A program made the translations under genes and the position numbers. From a virus, in IMG/VR virus record IMGVR_UViG_3300000117_009279, positions 1-29,223 of that record: DNA of 29,223 bases. One strand, given 5' to 3'. The notes beneath the pieces are model-generated. The model was given only the letters and a program-made list of their open reading frames with translations, did no database searches and had not been told where the DNA came from. Shown in pieces: positions 1 through 6,347 of this stretch (position 1 is the first letter of the stretch; every line of letters begins with the position of its first letter).

Positions 1-441
1 CAAGGCGCTCAAGGTTATAGAGGGAATCAAGGTTTTACAGGCGCTCAAGGTGCTCAAGGCGCTCAAGGTGCTCAAGGTGCTCAAGGTGCTCAAGGGCCTC
101 AAGGAGACCAATCTTCCGATTACAGATTGAAAGAAAATTTTAAAAAATACACAAATGGTTATGATATAGTTAAAAAAGCAGACACTTACTTTTATAACCT
201 AAAATCTGATTTGGATAAAAATCTTAGATTAGGTATGATAGCTCATGAGCTTCAAGAGGCTGGTCAATCTGTAGGGGTGCAAGGCAAAAAAGACGCAACT
301 GATGGCCCTCAAGGATTACCTGTTTACCAGAGCGTTAATTATATAACGCTAGTACCTACATTGTGGTCTGCTCTTAAAAGGTGTATATCTAGGATAGAGC
401 ATTTAGAGGAAAGAGTGGAGGTTTTGGAAAATGAGAAATAG
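1..441 (+). CDS. Tail fibre C-terminus: collagen-like repeats plus S74 intramolecular chaperone domain (5' partial)
   Basis: The frame is open from the first base, so only the last 147 codons are visible and the true start lies upstream. Residues 1-37 are Gly-X-Gln collagen-like triplets (GAQ, GPQ, GDQ), which form trimeric stalks in phage fibres. From residue 39 an SDYRLKEN motif begins a Peptidase_S74 / endosialidase-type intramolecular chaperone domain, followed by the family's GMIAHELQEA block, a NYITLVPTLWSALK block (the usual YxxLvPvLveAiKeL) and a C-terminal coiled coil (RIEHLEERVEVLENEK). In characterised members this domain assembles the trimer and then cuts itself off at the conserved Ser-Asp using a Ser/Lys pair; Ser39 and Lys44 are present. 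The coding end overlaps the next gene by 11 bp. A TTG at 127 could be taken for a start, but it lies inside the conserved motif. Confidence 0.85.
   Translation, partial: QGAQGYRGNQGFTGAQGAQGAQGAQGAQGAQGPQGDQSSDYRLKENFKKYTNGYDIVKKADTYFYNLKSDLDKNLRLGMIAHELQEAGQSVGVQGKKDATDGPQGLPVYQSVNYITLVPTLWSALKRCISRIEHLEERVEVLENEK
40..102 (+). repeat. 9-bp tandem repeat encoding Gly-Ala-Gln triplets
   Basis: Seven consecutive 9-nt units of the form GGYGCTCAA occupy this stretch, the last one changed to GGGCCTCAA. Isolated related units lie at 4-12 and 22-30. Each unit encodes one collagen-like triplet, so array expansion or contraction stays in frame and would lengthen or shorten the fibre stalk. Confidence 0.9.
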
Positions 442-1726
442 AATAATATACGGTCAAAGTTATGTCCTTTGCTCTCAACCACCGTCTTATCAGAGCAATA
501 CGGACAATGTATCAGGATTAAAGCGGACGCAGGGCTGCAGTATAGATATTTCTTTTAACAGGGAAAGATTCAAGCAAGTTGGCGGTGAAGATTTTGTTGG
601 TGATGTACATTTAAGAAATGCCAACATAAACCTTTCACTTGATTACTTGTATTCAAATGGGACGAATGAAGCTTTAATAGGTTTAAATGTAAACGGGCAA
701 GAGGGGCATGCGCTTAAATACCTAAAAAAAGAAAACCAAGATCGGAATTTTTATATCGTTCAAGGAAGCGGCGAAAATAGTGAACCTCTGGAAGAGGATA
801 CTTTTGTGGGGGATTATGATGTGATGGGGTTAGGGAATTGCTACCTAAATGATTATTCTTTAAATGCTCAAGTAGGCAACCCTATTTCTGTTTCAACGTC
901 GTTTTCCGCTTACAACGCCCAAATAGAAACCTACAATGAGGTTGGTGGTAAAAGTATTCCTGCTATAGATACAGCAGACGGGGTGCCCAAGCAGGAGCAT
1001 AAATATAAAATACTGACAGGAAATATTTACAACACTACCAATCTAGACAGTTATATACCTGCAGCTTTATCTCCACGAAAAATACAACTGCATTTACCTT
1101 CTAATATAAATGTTCCGGGCTTGCAATTCACTGGCGATCAAGGTATAGCTCATCTACAGTCCATGGGTGTTTCTTTTGAAGTTGAGCGTCATAATTTGTA
1201 TGGGTTTGGCAGTATGTACCCGTACGGGAGAAGGGCAAAATTACCTATTTTAGGTAGGTTGAATTTTTCAGCTATTGCCAGTGAATTCACAACAGGCACA
1301 TTGCACACTATAATAAATTCTGGAGAGTTAGAATTTGATTTTGTATTTGATTTCTTAGATTGTAGCGGTGCAACAGGTTTGCAGTTGACGGTTGAGAATG
1401 CGAAGATAGATAGCGAGAGTTTTTCTGAGGTTATAGGCGACAACGCTTCATATGAAATAGCATGTTCATTTCCTATGTCAAACACTACGGGCTTGAGGCT
1501 ATCAACCCCGCCTTTGATTTTAGATCAACCTTCCGGTCCCCAAGGAACTTTATCAACTACAGCGACAGGGATGTCCCCTATAACATACAAATGGTATGAC
1601 GCCTCAGATGACTCTGAGGTTGGTAGCGGCTCATCCTTTTTAGCTGGATCACAAGGAAGCTATTATTGCGTAGCCTCCAACCAATTAGGTTCGGGCGTGA
1701 GCAGAACGACATACGTAAGCGTTTAG
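431..1726 (+). CDS. Probable virion structural protein with C-terminal Ig-like domain
   Basis: A 431-residue protein with no signal peptide or membrane segment. Its first 350 residues are rich in beta-strand and Asn/Ser/Gly, with a pattern (CSIDISFNRERFKQVGG, later SVSFEVERHNLYGFGS and SFSEVIGDNASYEI) that looks like two copies of a tail-tube-like fold. That reading is impressionistic. Residues of about 362-431 form an Ig-like module: a YKWY core Trp followed by GSYYCVASN, the usual YxC of the second sheet. The partner Cys is replaced by Thr/Ser, so no disulphide is expected. Ig-like domains are common on phage tail and capsid surface proteins. It follows the fibre gene with an 11-bp overlap. 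An upstream GGAGG 9 nt before the ATG may act as a ribosome binding site, which is rare in this window. The stop codon overlaps that of the convergent next gene. Confidence 0.6.
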   Translation: MRNRIIYGQSYVLCSQPPSYQSNTDNVSGLKRTQGCSIDISFNRERFKQVGGEDFVGDVHLRNANINLSLDYLYSNGTNEALIGLNVNGQEGHALKYLKKENQDRNFYIVQGSGENSEPLEEDTFVGDYDVMGLGNCYLNDYSLNAQVGNPISVSTSFSAYNAQIETYNEVGGKSIPAIDTADGVPKQEHKYKILTGNIYNTTNLDSYIPAALSPRKIQLHLPSNINVPGLQFTGDQGIAHLQSMGVSFEVERHNLYGFGSMYPYGRRAKLPILGRLNFSAIASEFTTGTLHTIINSGELEFDFVFDFLDCSGATGLQLTVENAKIDSESFSEVIGDNASYEIACSFPMSNTTGLRLSTPPLILDQPSGPQGTLSTTATGMSPITYKWYDASDDSEVGSGSSFLAGSQGSYYCVASNQLGSGVSRTTYVSV

Positions 1727-2121
1727 AGTTCTATTTTTAAGTTTTTGTTTTCAATGACTTTAGGCCTATCGGCCAAATGTTTTTTCCCTGTCTTTTTCTC
1801 ATATCCATCAAGGTAACCTCTTCTGATAGGATCTTCTCCTGTAGCGGATTGGGCAGCTCTTTTTTCGCTTAGCTCTTTTGCGTGATTTTCCATATCACCA
1901 TATGTGCCCTTCATTTCCGATGTGCGGTTCACAAATGAGTTCTGATCCCACGGGTTTACCGATTTAGTACTGGTAAGCCCCATGCTGATTTGAGGTGAGT
2001 CATAAATTCTTTCCCAAAAATCTTCATCGCCCTGCTCCCCCTTGTAATGATGATAATCTTTCATCTTCATTACAATTTCACGAATTTCTCCTGTTTTAGT
2101 ATTGCGAAAAGGGTATATCAT
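1723..2121 (-). CDS. FmdB-like phage protein, zinc-ribbon cysteines absent
   Basis: A 132-residue protein. The N-terminus (YPFRNTKTGEIREIVMKMKD) resembles the beginning of FmdB-family and cyanophage FmdB-like proteins, in which a short beta-hairpin is followed by a CxxC zinc ribbon. Here there are no cysteines at all, so zinc cannot be bound in the usual way. The rest is charged and probably helical or disordered, with HAKELSEKRAAQ and a Lys-rich C-terminus. It is last in the leftward operon: its start overlaps the hsp20 stop by 4 bp (translational coupling) and its stop overlaps the convergent structural gene by 3 bp. FmdB proteins were once called regulators but have no proven biochemical role, so only the family resemblance is claimed. 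Confidence 0.45.
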   Translation of the reverse strand: MIYPFRNTKTGEIREIVMKMKDYHHYKGEQGDEDFWERIYDSPQISMGLTSTKSVNPWDQNSFVNRTSEMKGTYGDMENHAKELSEKRAAQSATGEDPIRRGYLDGYEKKTGKKHLADRPKVIENKNLKIEL

Positions 2122-2465
2122 TCTATTTTTATTTCTTTTGGGTCAGCTTGCTTTTTGAAGGGCATCATAACAGAGAAGATGCCATCTTTCATCTTGCAAG
2201 AAATAATACTGGTATCAACTTTACTGGAAACACATAAGGACCCTAAAATAGCATCTTTTTCACCTTCTTTTTTAGACCTGATTATTAGCCTTTTATTTTC
2301 TACGGTCACCTTAAGGTTGCTTTTATTGTACCCGGGTAAATTAATAGTTGTGGAGTATCCTGTTTCATCGCTATTAAGGTTTTCGTATTTTTGAGGAAAA
2401 ACCCAATGCAAATTATCAAAGTCCTCCATGACTTTGCCTAAAGATAATGTAAATGATTTTGACAT
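2118..2465 (-). CDS. hsp20: Small heat shock protein, Hsp20/alpha-crystallin family
   Basis: A 115-residue holdase-type chaperone. The alpha-crystallin domain spans about residues 35-105: GYSTTINLPGYNKSNLKVTV matches the first beta-sandwich block, LIIRSKKEG the next strand, and CKMKDGIFSVMMP corresponds to the family's A-x-L-x-x-G-V-L-x-I-x-x-P signature. The C-terminus ends in IKIE, the I-x-I anchor that docks into a neighbouring domain during oligomerisation. Hsp20 genes are common in T4-like marine phages, where they are thought to protect proteins or help assembly late in infection. It overlaps the FmdB-like gene by 4 bp and follows an 81-bp gap, the only sizeable gap in this operon before the dUTPase leader. 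TATACT ends 7 nt before the start and may be a promoter -10 element, though no good -35 is visible. Confidence 0.9.
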   Translation of the reverse strand: MSKSFTLSLGKVMEDFDNLHWVFPQKYENLNSDETGYSTTINLPGYNKSNLKVTVENKRLIIRSKKEGEKDAILGSLCVSSKVDTSIISCKMKDGIFSVMMPFKKQADPKEIKIE

Positions 2466-2546
2466 ATTTTTAGTATATGCATATTAAATGCCATATTTTT
2501 TTAATGAATTCTTAGTTTACCCTCACATCATTGTGCCAATATGAGA

Positions 2547-2906
2547 CTACCTTGCCTCGCCAAAATATTCTGTAGCGTGCCCTTCTGACACAAGTATGGA
2601 ATTAGCGTTATGTGATTTATTCAGGCTGTATAAAACCCCTAATATACGACCGTATTTACCTTTTTTATCCAGCTCAGTTTTGATTAAAAAATGTTTACCA
2701 AAGGATTTGATTATTTGCTTTAAGCGATTTTTAGAGGCTATACCCTTTTCTTTTTCCCGAAGATCTCTTGTTCGGCTTTCTGGGGCGTTAATCCCGTGCA
2801 ACCTAACCCTTTGCTTTAGGAATATCGAAAAGCCTACATCAATAAGAACGTCTACGGTATCACCGTCTACAACCCTTAATAGTTGACATTTGTATTCGTA
2901 CATCAA
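2547..2906 (-). CDS. Thermonuclease-like (SNase) endonuclease
   Basis: A 119-residue staphylococcal-nuclease fold enzyme, which cleaves DNA and RNA phosphodiesters with calcium. The whole catalytic set is visible: VVDGDTV with Asp14/Asp16 for metal, RVRLHGINAPES with Arg35 and Glu43, and GKYGRILG with Arg87. By chance these match the numbering of the staphylococcal enzyme. No signal peptide is present, so it acts in the cytoplasm, plausibly in degrading host DNA or processing phage DNA. The start is one of two adjacent ATGs; the first overlaps the upstream gene's stop by 4 bp, so coupling favours it. It is shorter than secreted nucleases but of usual length for phage versions. Confidence 0.88.
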   Translation of the reverse strand: MMYEYKCQLLRVVDGDTVDVLIDVGFSIFLKQRVRLHGINAPESRTRDLREKEKGIASKNRLKQIIKSFGKHFLIKTELDKKGKYGRILGVLYSLNKSHNANSILVSEGHATEYFGEAR

Positions 2907-3121
2907 TCGAATAAATCTGTAAAGAATCCTTTGGCAGGTATATCTTCTGGGTTTTTATTTGCCCTATCTTTCGCACGATTCAGTTCATACTCCGTAAAAA
3001 GCAGGCAGTATTCTGAGCCTTTTGAATTTTCTACCCAGATAGCGTAATAATCAGAATTAGCGCCAAACTTTTTGTTTTTATTTTGTACTTGAATAACTTT
3101 ACCACGTTTAACTTTAGCCAT
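2903..3121 (-). CDS. Small conserved-looking phage protein of unknown function
   Basis: 72 residues. A basic N-terminus (AKVKRGKVIQVQNKNKKFG) is followed by a strand-rich segment (YYAIWVENSKGSEYCLLFTEYEL) and an ARG/ASN/PRO-rich stretch ending RANKNPEDIP. The alternation of hydrophobic strands suggests a small beta-barrel or hairpin, and the basic N-terminus could bind nucleic acid; both are guesses. I vaguely recall similar short proteins in T4-like cyanophages, without function. It overlaps the glycosyltransferase gene upstream by 8 bp and the nuclease downstream by 4 bp, so it is embedded in the leftward operon. Confidence 0.6.
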   Translation of the reverse strand: MAKVKRGKVIQVQNKNKKFGANSDYYAIWVENSKGSEYCLLFTEYELNRAKDRANKNPEDIPAKGFFTDLFD

Positions 3122-4196
3122 TTTTAATTATTTCTTTTATTTTTTTAACGGTTTTTTCGTATGTGAATTTTTCAGCAGTCTTTAGGCCGTTTTCGTTTAT
3201 ATTGCCATGCATGCTGATTGCTTTCTCCATAGCGGAAATAGCCTTATCTTCATTAAATTTATAGATCCTACCTTGATTCCAATTTGAACCTTTACTGAAA
3301 AACAAACCATCATATACATCTTCTTTTTCGTCTGGTTCGATTAAAATAGAGTTGTCTTTTGTCGCCCAAGCTTTGTGGCCTGAGTGATTGCAAACAATGG
3401 ACCACTTACCTAAGCATGTGGCATTGAACGCAGGTAAATTCCAACCTTCTCCTCCGCTTAAACCTGTAAGGTCTATATGCGAAGAGTTTAAAAAATGGTT
3501 AACCTCTGAGTTGGTCTTTAATCGTGGTATAAAATTAATATTGCTATAGTACTTATTGTCTAATATCGAAGCCAGCAATTGCTTTTGTTGCTCTTCTTTA
3601 AGAAACGGGTTCGTGATGCAGCACGAAAGCATATACCTGTTGTCATTACCAAATTTTTTGAGCCAAGATTTTATTATTTCTTTAGTGTGTTTTCTTTTTT
3701 CGAATTTACCTGAAAGAGTAAAGTGTACTTTACCTTTAATTATCTCTTTGTCGATGACATGGAAATCGGGGTCAAAACCTATATTCAATTGTTTGGCGTT
3801 ATCTAACCCATGATCTTTAAACATGGATAATGATTCGGGATTCGATAGGAGTACGTTATCCTGAAGTTGAGATACTTTTTTTTCTGAAAAGGTTAAATTG
3901 TCTAGTTCATGAAAAGTGAACAAGGTATTATTCTTGCCTATAAATTTTTCAGAACCGTTTAGATGCCACAGGGTAAGGGTAGGGTAATCTTTATTCAGGT
4001 TATGAAAACGATACTTGATGGAGTCATTAATCCATTTTGCAAAATCTTGATCTACCTTATCATATGCTGAAAAATTAGGTTCCCCTATTGGAAATACCAC
4101 TACTTTATCTTGTTGCTTATAAAATTCTCTGAGGATATTTAAACCAACATTACCAAAAGATAAATCATTAATAGGAGTATTGAAAATTAATTTCAT
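3114..4196 (-). CDS. GT-B glycosyltransferase, GT4-like
   Basis: A 360-residue two-domain GT-B enzyme. The N-terminal Rossmann half (1-150) begins KLIFNTPINDLSFGNVGLNIL; the C-terminal donor half begins with LSGKFEKRKHTKEII (162-176), equivalent to the GT4 block vGR...eKg. The donor-binding motif is LSGGEGWNLPAFNATCLG at 247-264. In typical GT4 enzymes this is an EX7E motif; here the first Glu (251) is kept and the second is Asn259, which may affect donor choice. The sugar and acceptor cannot be predicted. It is the only sugar gene on the leftward strand, lodged between the sigma-like factor (29-bp overlap) and a small unknown, away from the main glycosylation cassette. Confidence 0.82.
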   Translation of the reverse strand: MKLIFNTPINDLSFGNVGLNILREFYKQQDKVVVFPIGEPNFSAYDKVDQDFAKWINDSIKYRFHNLNKDYPTLTLWHLNGSEKFIGKNNTLFTFHELDNLTFSEKKVSQLQDNVLLSNPESLSMFKDHGLDNAKQLNIGFDPDFHVIDKEIIKGKVHFTLSGKFEKRKHTKEIIKSWLKKFGNDNRYMLSCCITNPFLKEEQQKQLLASILDNKYYSNINFIPRLKTNSEVNHFLNSSHIDLTGLSGGEGWNLPAFNATCLGKWSIVCNHSGHKAWATKDNSILIEPDEKEDVYDGLFFSKGSNWNQGRIYKFNEDKAISAMEKAISMHGNINENGLKTAEKFTYEKTVKKIKEIIKNG

Positions 4197-4800
4197 TTTC
4201 TAATTCTTTTGGGTTGTCTTGAGATTTCAAGTTTTTTCGTATATAATCTAAAGCTTGGTTATGTATATTGATACACCCCTGTATGGATAAGTTTAAATTT
4301 TTACCTACCTTTCTCCAAGGGGTTAATTTATTGTATTCTGGGTCGAGATATCTCATTTGAAATATCCTGTAAACACGCTCGTCAGGGTGGGTTTTTATAA
4401 TTTTGAAAACTTTGTCTACGGTCTTAGGGTTGATTATGAAATTTTTAATTGGGTAGGCGGACCCATCTTCTAAACGTTTAGCTTGTTCGTCGGAAGGGTT
4501 ATGGTATTTTTTATTTTTATTGTAGTAATTTAGGCAATACCATTTGGTTTCATTGCCTAGAAAAGTGCTAAATTTAGCTCCTTTTGTTTCGTCATAACGA
4601 ATAGATGACTTATAGAAAAGAAATTCCATATCATCTAATATCTCTTCTCTACCTGCCATTTTATTGTTGACGGGAAAGTAGTGATTTACTATATCGTAGA
4701 ATATGCCACTGTGCCTATTAACCAGTTCCGATAGCGCATCTTGAGAGTGTTGTTCCTTTAAGTCTTCTACTAATTCTATATCGCTTTGTGATCTAACCAT
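4168..4800 (-). CDS. Sigma-70 family RNA polymerase sigma factor (phage, gp55-like role)
   Basis: A 210-residue protein with two recognisable parts. Residues of about 20-95 resemble sigma region 2: a helical core-binding segment (ALSELVNRHSGIFYDIVNHYF), then DDMEFLFYKSSIRYDETKGAKFSTFLG, matching the region 2.2-2.4 pattern 'lyka...yd...g.kFstyl', and aromatic residues that could melt the -10. Residues of about 150-200 resemble region 4, with a helix-turn-helix (WRKVGKNLNLSIQGCINIHNQALDYI). There is no region 1 or 3. By analogy with T4 gp55 it probably directs host core RNA polymerase to phage middle or late promoters; a recurring AGTGTAAWAW motif elsewhere in this window is a candidate target. 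Overlaps: 25 bp with dNMP kinase, 29 bp with the glycosyltransferase. No later Met would preserve region 2. Confidence 0.75.
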   Translation of the reverse strand: MVRSQSDIELVEDLKEQHSQDALSELVNRHSGIFYDIVNHYFPVNNKMAGREEILDDMEFLFYKSSIRYDETKGAKFSTFLGNETKWYCLNYYNKNKKYHNPSDEQAKRLEDGSAYPIKNFIINPKTVDKVFKIIKTHPDERVYRIFQMRYLDPEYNKLTPWRKVGKNLNLSIQGCINIHNQALDYIRKNLKSQDNPKELENEINFQYSY

Positions 4801-5348
4801 GATAAATTCTTATGAGAGAAATTTTCAACCATACTTAAACCTGAGTGTTCAAAACTTTTCATTTTGGGCCACTTAAATATGTGATCCGCCATCCTTTTAA
4901 GCTTAGCGGTTTCATTCTCAATTAAGCCAACAGGAAAACAATCATCACGCTCAATGTAAATTGATTCCCCATTCATTTTAACCCACTCTATTTCGTTTAC
5001 GAAGCGAACGTCAGGTATTATAGTAATAAAGTTAGATTTAGAATTTTCAAGTATTTTTTTCTTTATTTTATCAATCCAGTGATTCTTGCTGAATTTATCT
5101 CTTATAACGTCTGTCCCCCAAGTAATAAGCAACGGTCGTATTATTTCCTTTTCTTTAGGGTCTTCCGTAAAAGCGGAGATGCCTAGTCTACTCAGGAGAA
5201 AAGGGTTCAAATCTTTTTTTAGCTCGTAAGCCAAACTCGATTTTTTAAATTTATCTGGGAAAAGTTTGCATAAGAAATCAGCAAAACTGTCTTTACCGCT
5301 TCTGGCGAAGCCACAGATCCCCAGAACCTTAATGTCTGTTGAGGTCAT
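4776..5348 (-). CDS. Deoxynucleoside monophosphate kinase
   Basis: A 190-residue P-loop kinase of the phage dNMP kinase family (T4 gp1 type), which phosphorylates dNMPs to dNDPs for phage DNA synthesis. The Walker A is GFARSGKDS at residues 13-21, with the Lys-Asp-Ser signature of this family. The IPDVRFVNE block at 111-119 carries the Asp and Arg of the family's DxRF-xNE motif that contacts the substrate. ADHIFKWP in the C-terminal third fits the lid region. It sits directly downstream of dUTPase with a 4-bp overlap, forming a nucleotide-metabolism pair: dUTPase yields dUMP and this kinase handles the monophosphates. It overlaps the sigma factor gene by 25 bp. Confidence 0.87.
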   Translation of the reverse strand: MTSTDIKVLGICGFARSGKDSFADFLCKLFPDKFKKSSLAYELKKDLNPFLLSRLGISAFTEDPKEKEIIRPLLITWGTDVIRDKFSKNHWIDKIKKKILENSKSNFITIIPDVRFVNEIEWVKMNGESIYIERDDCFPVGLIENETAKLKRMADHIFKWPKMKSFEHSGLSMVENFSHKNLSWLDHKAI

Positions 5349-5854
5349 ACCCCAGTGCTCCCGAATCCGCCCATCATCCTGTCTGATATTGGTAAGTTAG
5401 AATTGAATTCTATATGAGGGTGATGATGTAAAACCCATATCAACTGCCCAATTTTATCGCCCTTTGAATATATTTTGCTTTTATTTATTTTAAGATAAAA
5501 TTTTTCTTCTTCCACGATAAGATCACAAGGCTGGGCTATATATTTAAACCTTAGTTTTATGGAATCTCTGTAACCGGTGTCGACAACCCCTACGGAATTA
5601 GCTAGAGACAAATTATATTTCGATATAGAACTTCTCGGGAAAATGTATGAATACATTTGGTCATCTGGTGCAATTTTCACCCCGGTATCATACTCGATGT
5701 AAAAAACCTCTTCGAATGTGCATTTGCTTTTCCCTTTAGGAGTGCCTACAACTCTAGGGTCCGATTCTGCAAGTAGGTCATATCCTGCATCGCCCTGATG
5801 AGATGGTCGTTTAATTTTCGGATTTTCTATGTCAGTATTTATTTGTACAATCAT
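5345..5854 (-). CDS. dut: dUTP diphosphatase (trimeric dUTPase)
   Basis: 169 residues, hydrolysing dUTP to dUMP and pyrophosphate to keep uracil out of phage DNA and feed dTMP synthesis. All five conserved motifs are visible: GDAGYDL (21-27), PRSSISK (73-79), GVVDTGYRDSIKLR (89-102, with catalytic Asp92 and uracil-stacking Tyr95), KGDKIGQLI (131-139) and the C-terminal GGFGSTG with its preceding Arg159, which closes over the active site. Insertions around 32-55 and 108-125 make it longer than the 145-150 residues of most bacterial enzymes. Its start codon sits 4 nt from a tandem 17-bp repeat array, and a consensus promoter about 130 nt upstream should drive it and the leftward operon. Confidence 0.93.
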   Translation of the reverse strand: MIVQINTDIENPKIKRPSHQGDAGYDLLAESDPRVVGTPKGKSKCTFEEVFYIEYDTGVKIAPDDQMYSYIFPRSSISKYNLSLANSVGVVDTGYRDSIKLRFKYIAQPCDLIVEEEKFYLKINKSKIYSKGDKIGQLIWVLHHHPHIEFNSNLPISDRMMGGFGSTGV

Positions 5855-5857
5855 TCT

Positions 5858-5998
5858 ATCTAGGATCTACGGTTATCTAGGTACTTTAGGTATCTAGGGT
5901 CTAATGGTATTCTATGTCTTAAGGTCTATATTACCTTAAGGTAACCTATGTCTTTCCATTGATTACCTATGTCTAATAGGTATTATATGTCTTTAATA
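5858..5998. repeat. Degenerate 17-bp tandem repeat array (eight units) between promoter and dUTPase
   Basis: Units begin at 5858, 5875, 5892, 5909, 5926, 5943/5944, 5965 and 5982. All are spaced exactly 17 bp except for one 4-5 bp slip near 5961-5964. Read on the minus strand the consensus is close to ACCTTAAGACATAGAT plus one base; the best conserved positions are ACC at the start, AGA in the middle and TAGAT at the end. The period is not a multiple of 3 and there is no ORF, so the repeat is not coding. The last unit contains the -10 box of the leftward promoter, so the array is mostly transcribed as a leader of about 120 nt. Iteron-like origin, multi-site operator or repeated RNA-binding sites are all possible. 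Confidence 0.8.
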
Positions 5999-6010
5999 AA
6001 TAGCTGTCAA
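5982..6010 (-). promoter_or_regulatory. Consensus sigma-70 promoter for the leftward operon
   Basis: On the minus strand TTGACA (6010-6005) and TATAAT (5987-5982) are separated by exactly 17 bp, a full match to the bacterial housekeeping consensus. Transcription should start near 5975 and run through the 17-bp repeat array into dUTPase, dNMP kinase, the sigma-like factor and beyond. A perfect host-type promoter fits early expression. The -35 hexamer is also one arm of an inverted repeat (6002-6010 with 6039-6047). Confidence 0.85.
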
Positions 6011-6047
6011 CTTCAAAAATGGTTTTTTTTGAGAATCATTGACAGCT
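6002..6047. repeat. 9-bp perfect inverted repeat around the end of the 99-residue gene
   Basis: AGCTGTCAA at 6002-6010 pairs with TTGACAGCT at 6039-6047, with a 28-nt loop containing an 8-T run. It spans the stop codon of the minus-strand gene ending at 6013, and the left arm includes the -35 box of the leftward promoter. The long loop makes it a poor intrinsic terminator; a protein operator or a weak stem in the upstream mRNA are alternatives. Confidence 0.5.
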
Positions 6048-6312
6048 GGTCTGCAATCTTATGCTGACCGATACTCTGCAATACTTCAGAGGCGTCAAAT
6101 AGCTCCGGGTTGTATGAGTCTGATTTTTCTAATTCAGATACATCACTGACGACAACAACTGAAGACAAATTCATAGATTGACCTTTCCTCTGGTAGCCTA
6201 GCCTCATACCTTCCGTGGCGGCTAGTTTTTGGTTTTCAGATAAAACGATAGTTTCCCAATCGCTACAGGAAACTAAAAAAAACTTTTTTTTGCTTGAAAG
6301 TTCTCTAAACAT
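6013..6312 (-). CDS. Hypothetical phage protein, 99 residues
   Basis: A small alpha/beta protein with no family I can name. It opens with a strand-like FFLVSCSDWETIVLSENQKLAATEGMRLGYQRKG segment, then SSVVVVSDVSEL, which fits a beta-alpha-beta layout. The C-terminal half (ASEVLQSIGQHKIADQLSMIL) is helical. Short proteins of this pattern occur in marine phages, but I know no function. It is the first gene of the leftward strand, read from a promoter overlapping the divergent glycosyltransferase promoter. The predicted start of transcription is within a base or two of its ATG, so the mRNA may be leaderless. It is separated from dUTPase by 158 bp holding a second promoter and the repeat array. 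Confidence 0.7.
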   Translation of the reverse strand: MFRELSSKKKFFLVSCSDWETIVLSENQKLAATEGMRLGYQRKGQSMNLSSVVVVSDVSELEKSDSYNPELFDASEVLQSIGQHKIADQLSMILKKNHF

Positions 6313-6316
6313 TACC

Positions 6317-6347
6317 AGTATAATAGATATTTATGTCTGAAAGTCAA
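6317..6347. promoter_or_regulatory. Overlapping divergent promoters sharing one -10 element
   Basis: On the minus strand TTGACT (6347-6342), a 16-bp spacer and TATTAT (6325-6320) form a good promoter for the 99-residue gene. On the plus strand TATAAT (6319-6324) lies 8 nt before the glycosyltransferase ATG at 6333; its best -35 is TTGAAA at 6294-6299, with a long 19-bp spacer, so the plus promoter is weaker or uses another sigma. The near-palindromic TATAATA/TATTATA is shared, so the two directions should compete. Both predicted start points fall at or next to the start codons. Confidence 0.6.

Noticed and set aside
40-102. CRISPR-like or other non-coding repeat
   Set aside because: 9-bp units without spacers, in frame with collagen-like triplets.
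127-441. A separate 104-residue gene starting with TTG at 127
   Set aside because: The frame is open back to base 1, and TTG lies within the S74 SDYRLKEN motif, so it is the tail of a larger fibre protein.
1189-1485. 98-residue minus-strand ORF inside the structural gene
   Set aside because: Shadow of a well-supported plus-strand gene; no motif or start context.
1727-1760. Bidirectional terminator between the convergent genes ending near 1726
   Set aside because: The stop codons overlap and the T-rich flanks contain no stem of useful length.
2047-2394. 115-residue plus-strand ORF
   Set aside because: Antisense to the FmdB-like and Hsp20 genes; its hydrophobic composition is an artefact of reading the reverse strand.
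2596-2886. 96-residue plus-strand ORF
   Set aside because: Antisense to the thermonuclease, which has a full catalytic set.
3556-3813. 85-residue plus-strand ORF
   Set aside because: Antisense to the GT-B glycosyltransferase.
5858-5998. CRISPR array
   Set aside because: Units are contiguous, degenerate and 17 bp long, with no unique spacers.
6039-6067. Plus-strand promoter using TTGACA at 6039
   Set aside because: At 16-18 bp spacing there is no acceptable -10; the hexamer is better explained as an arm of the inverted repeat.
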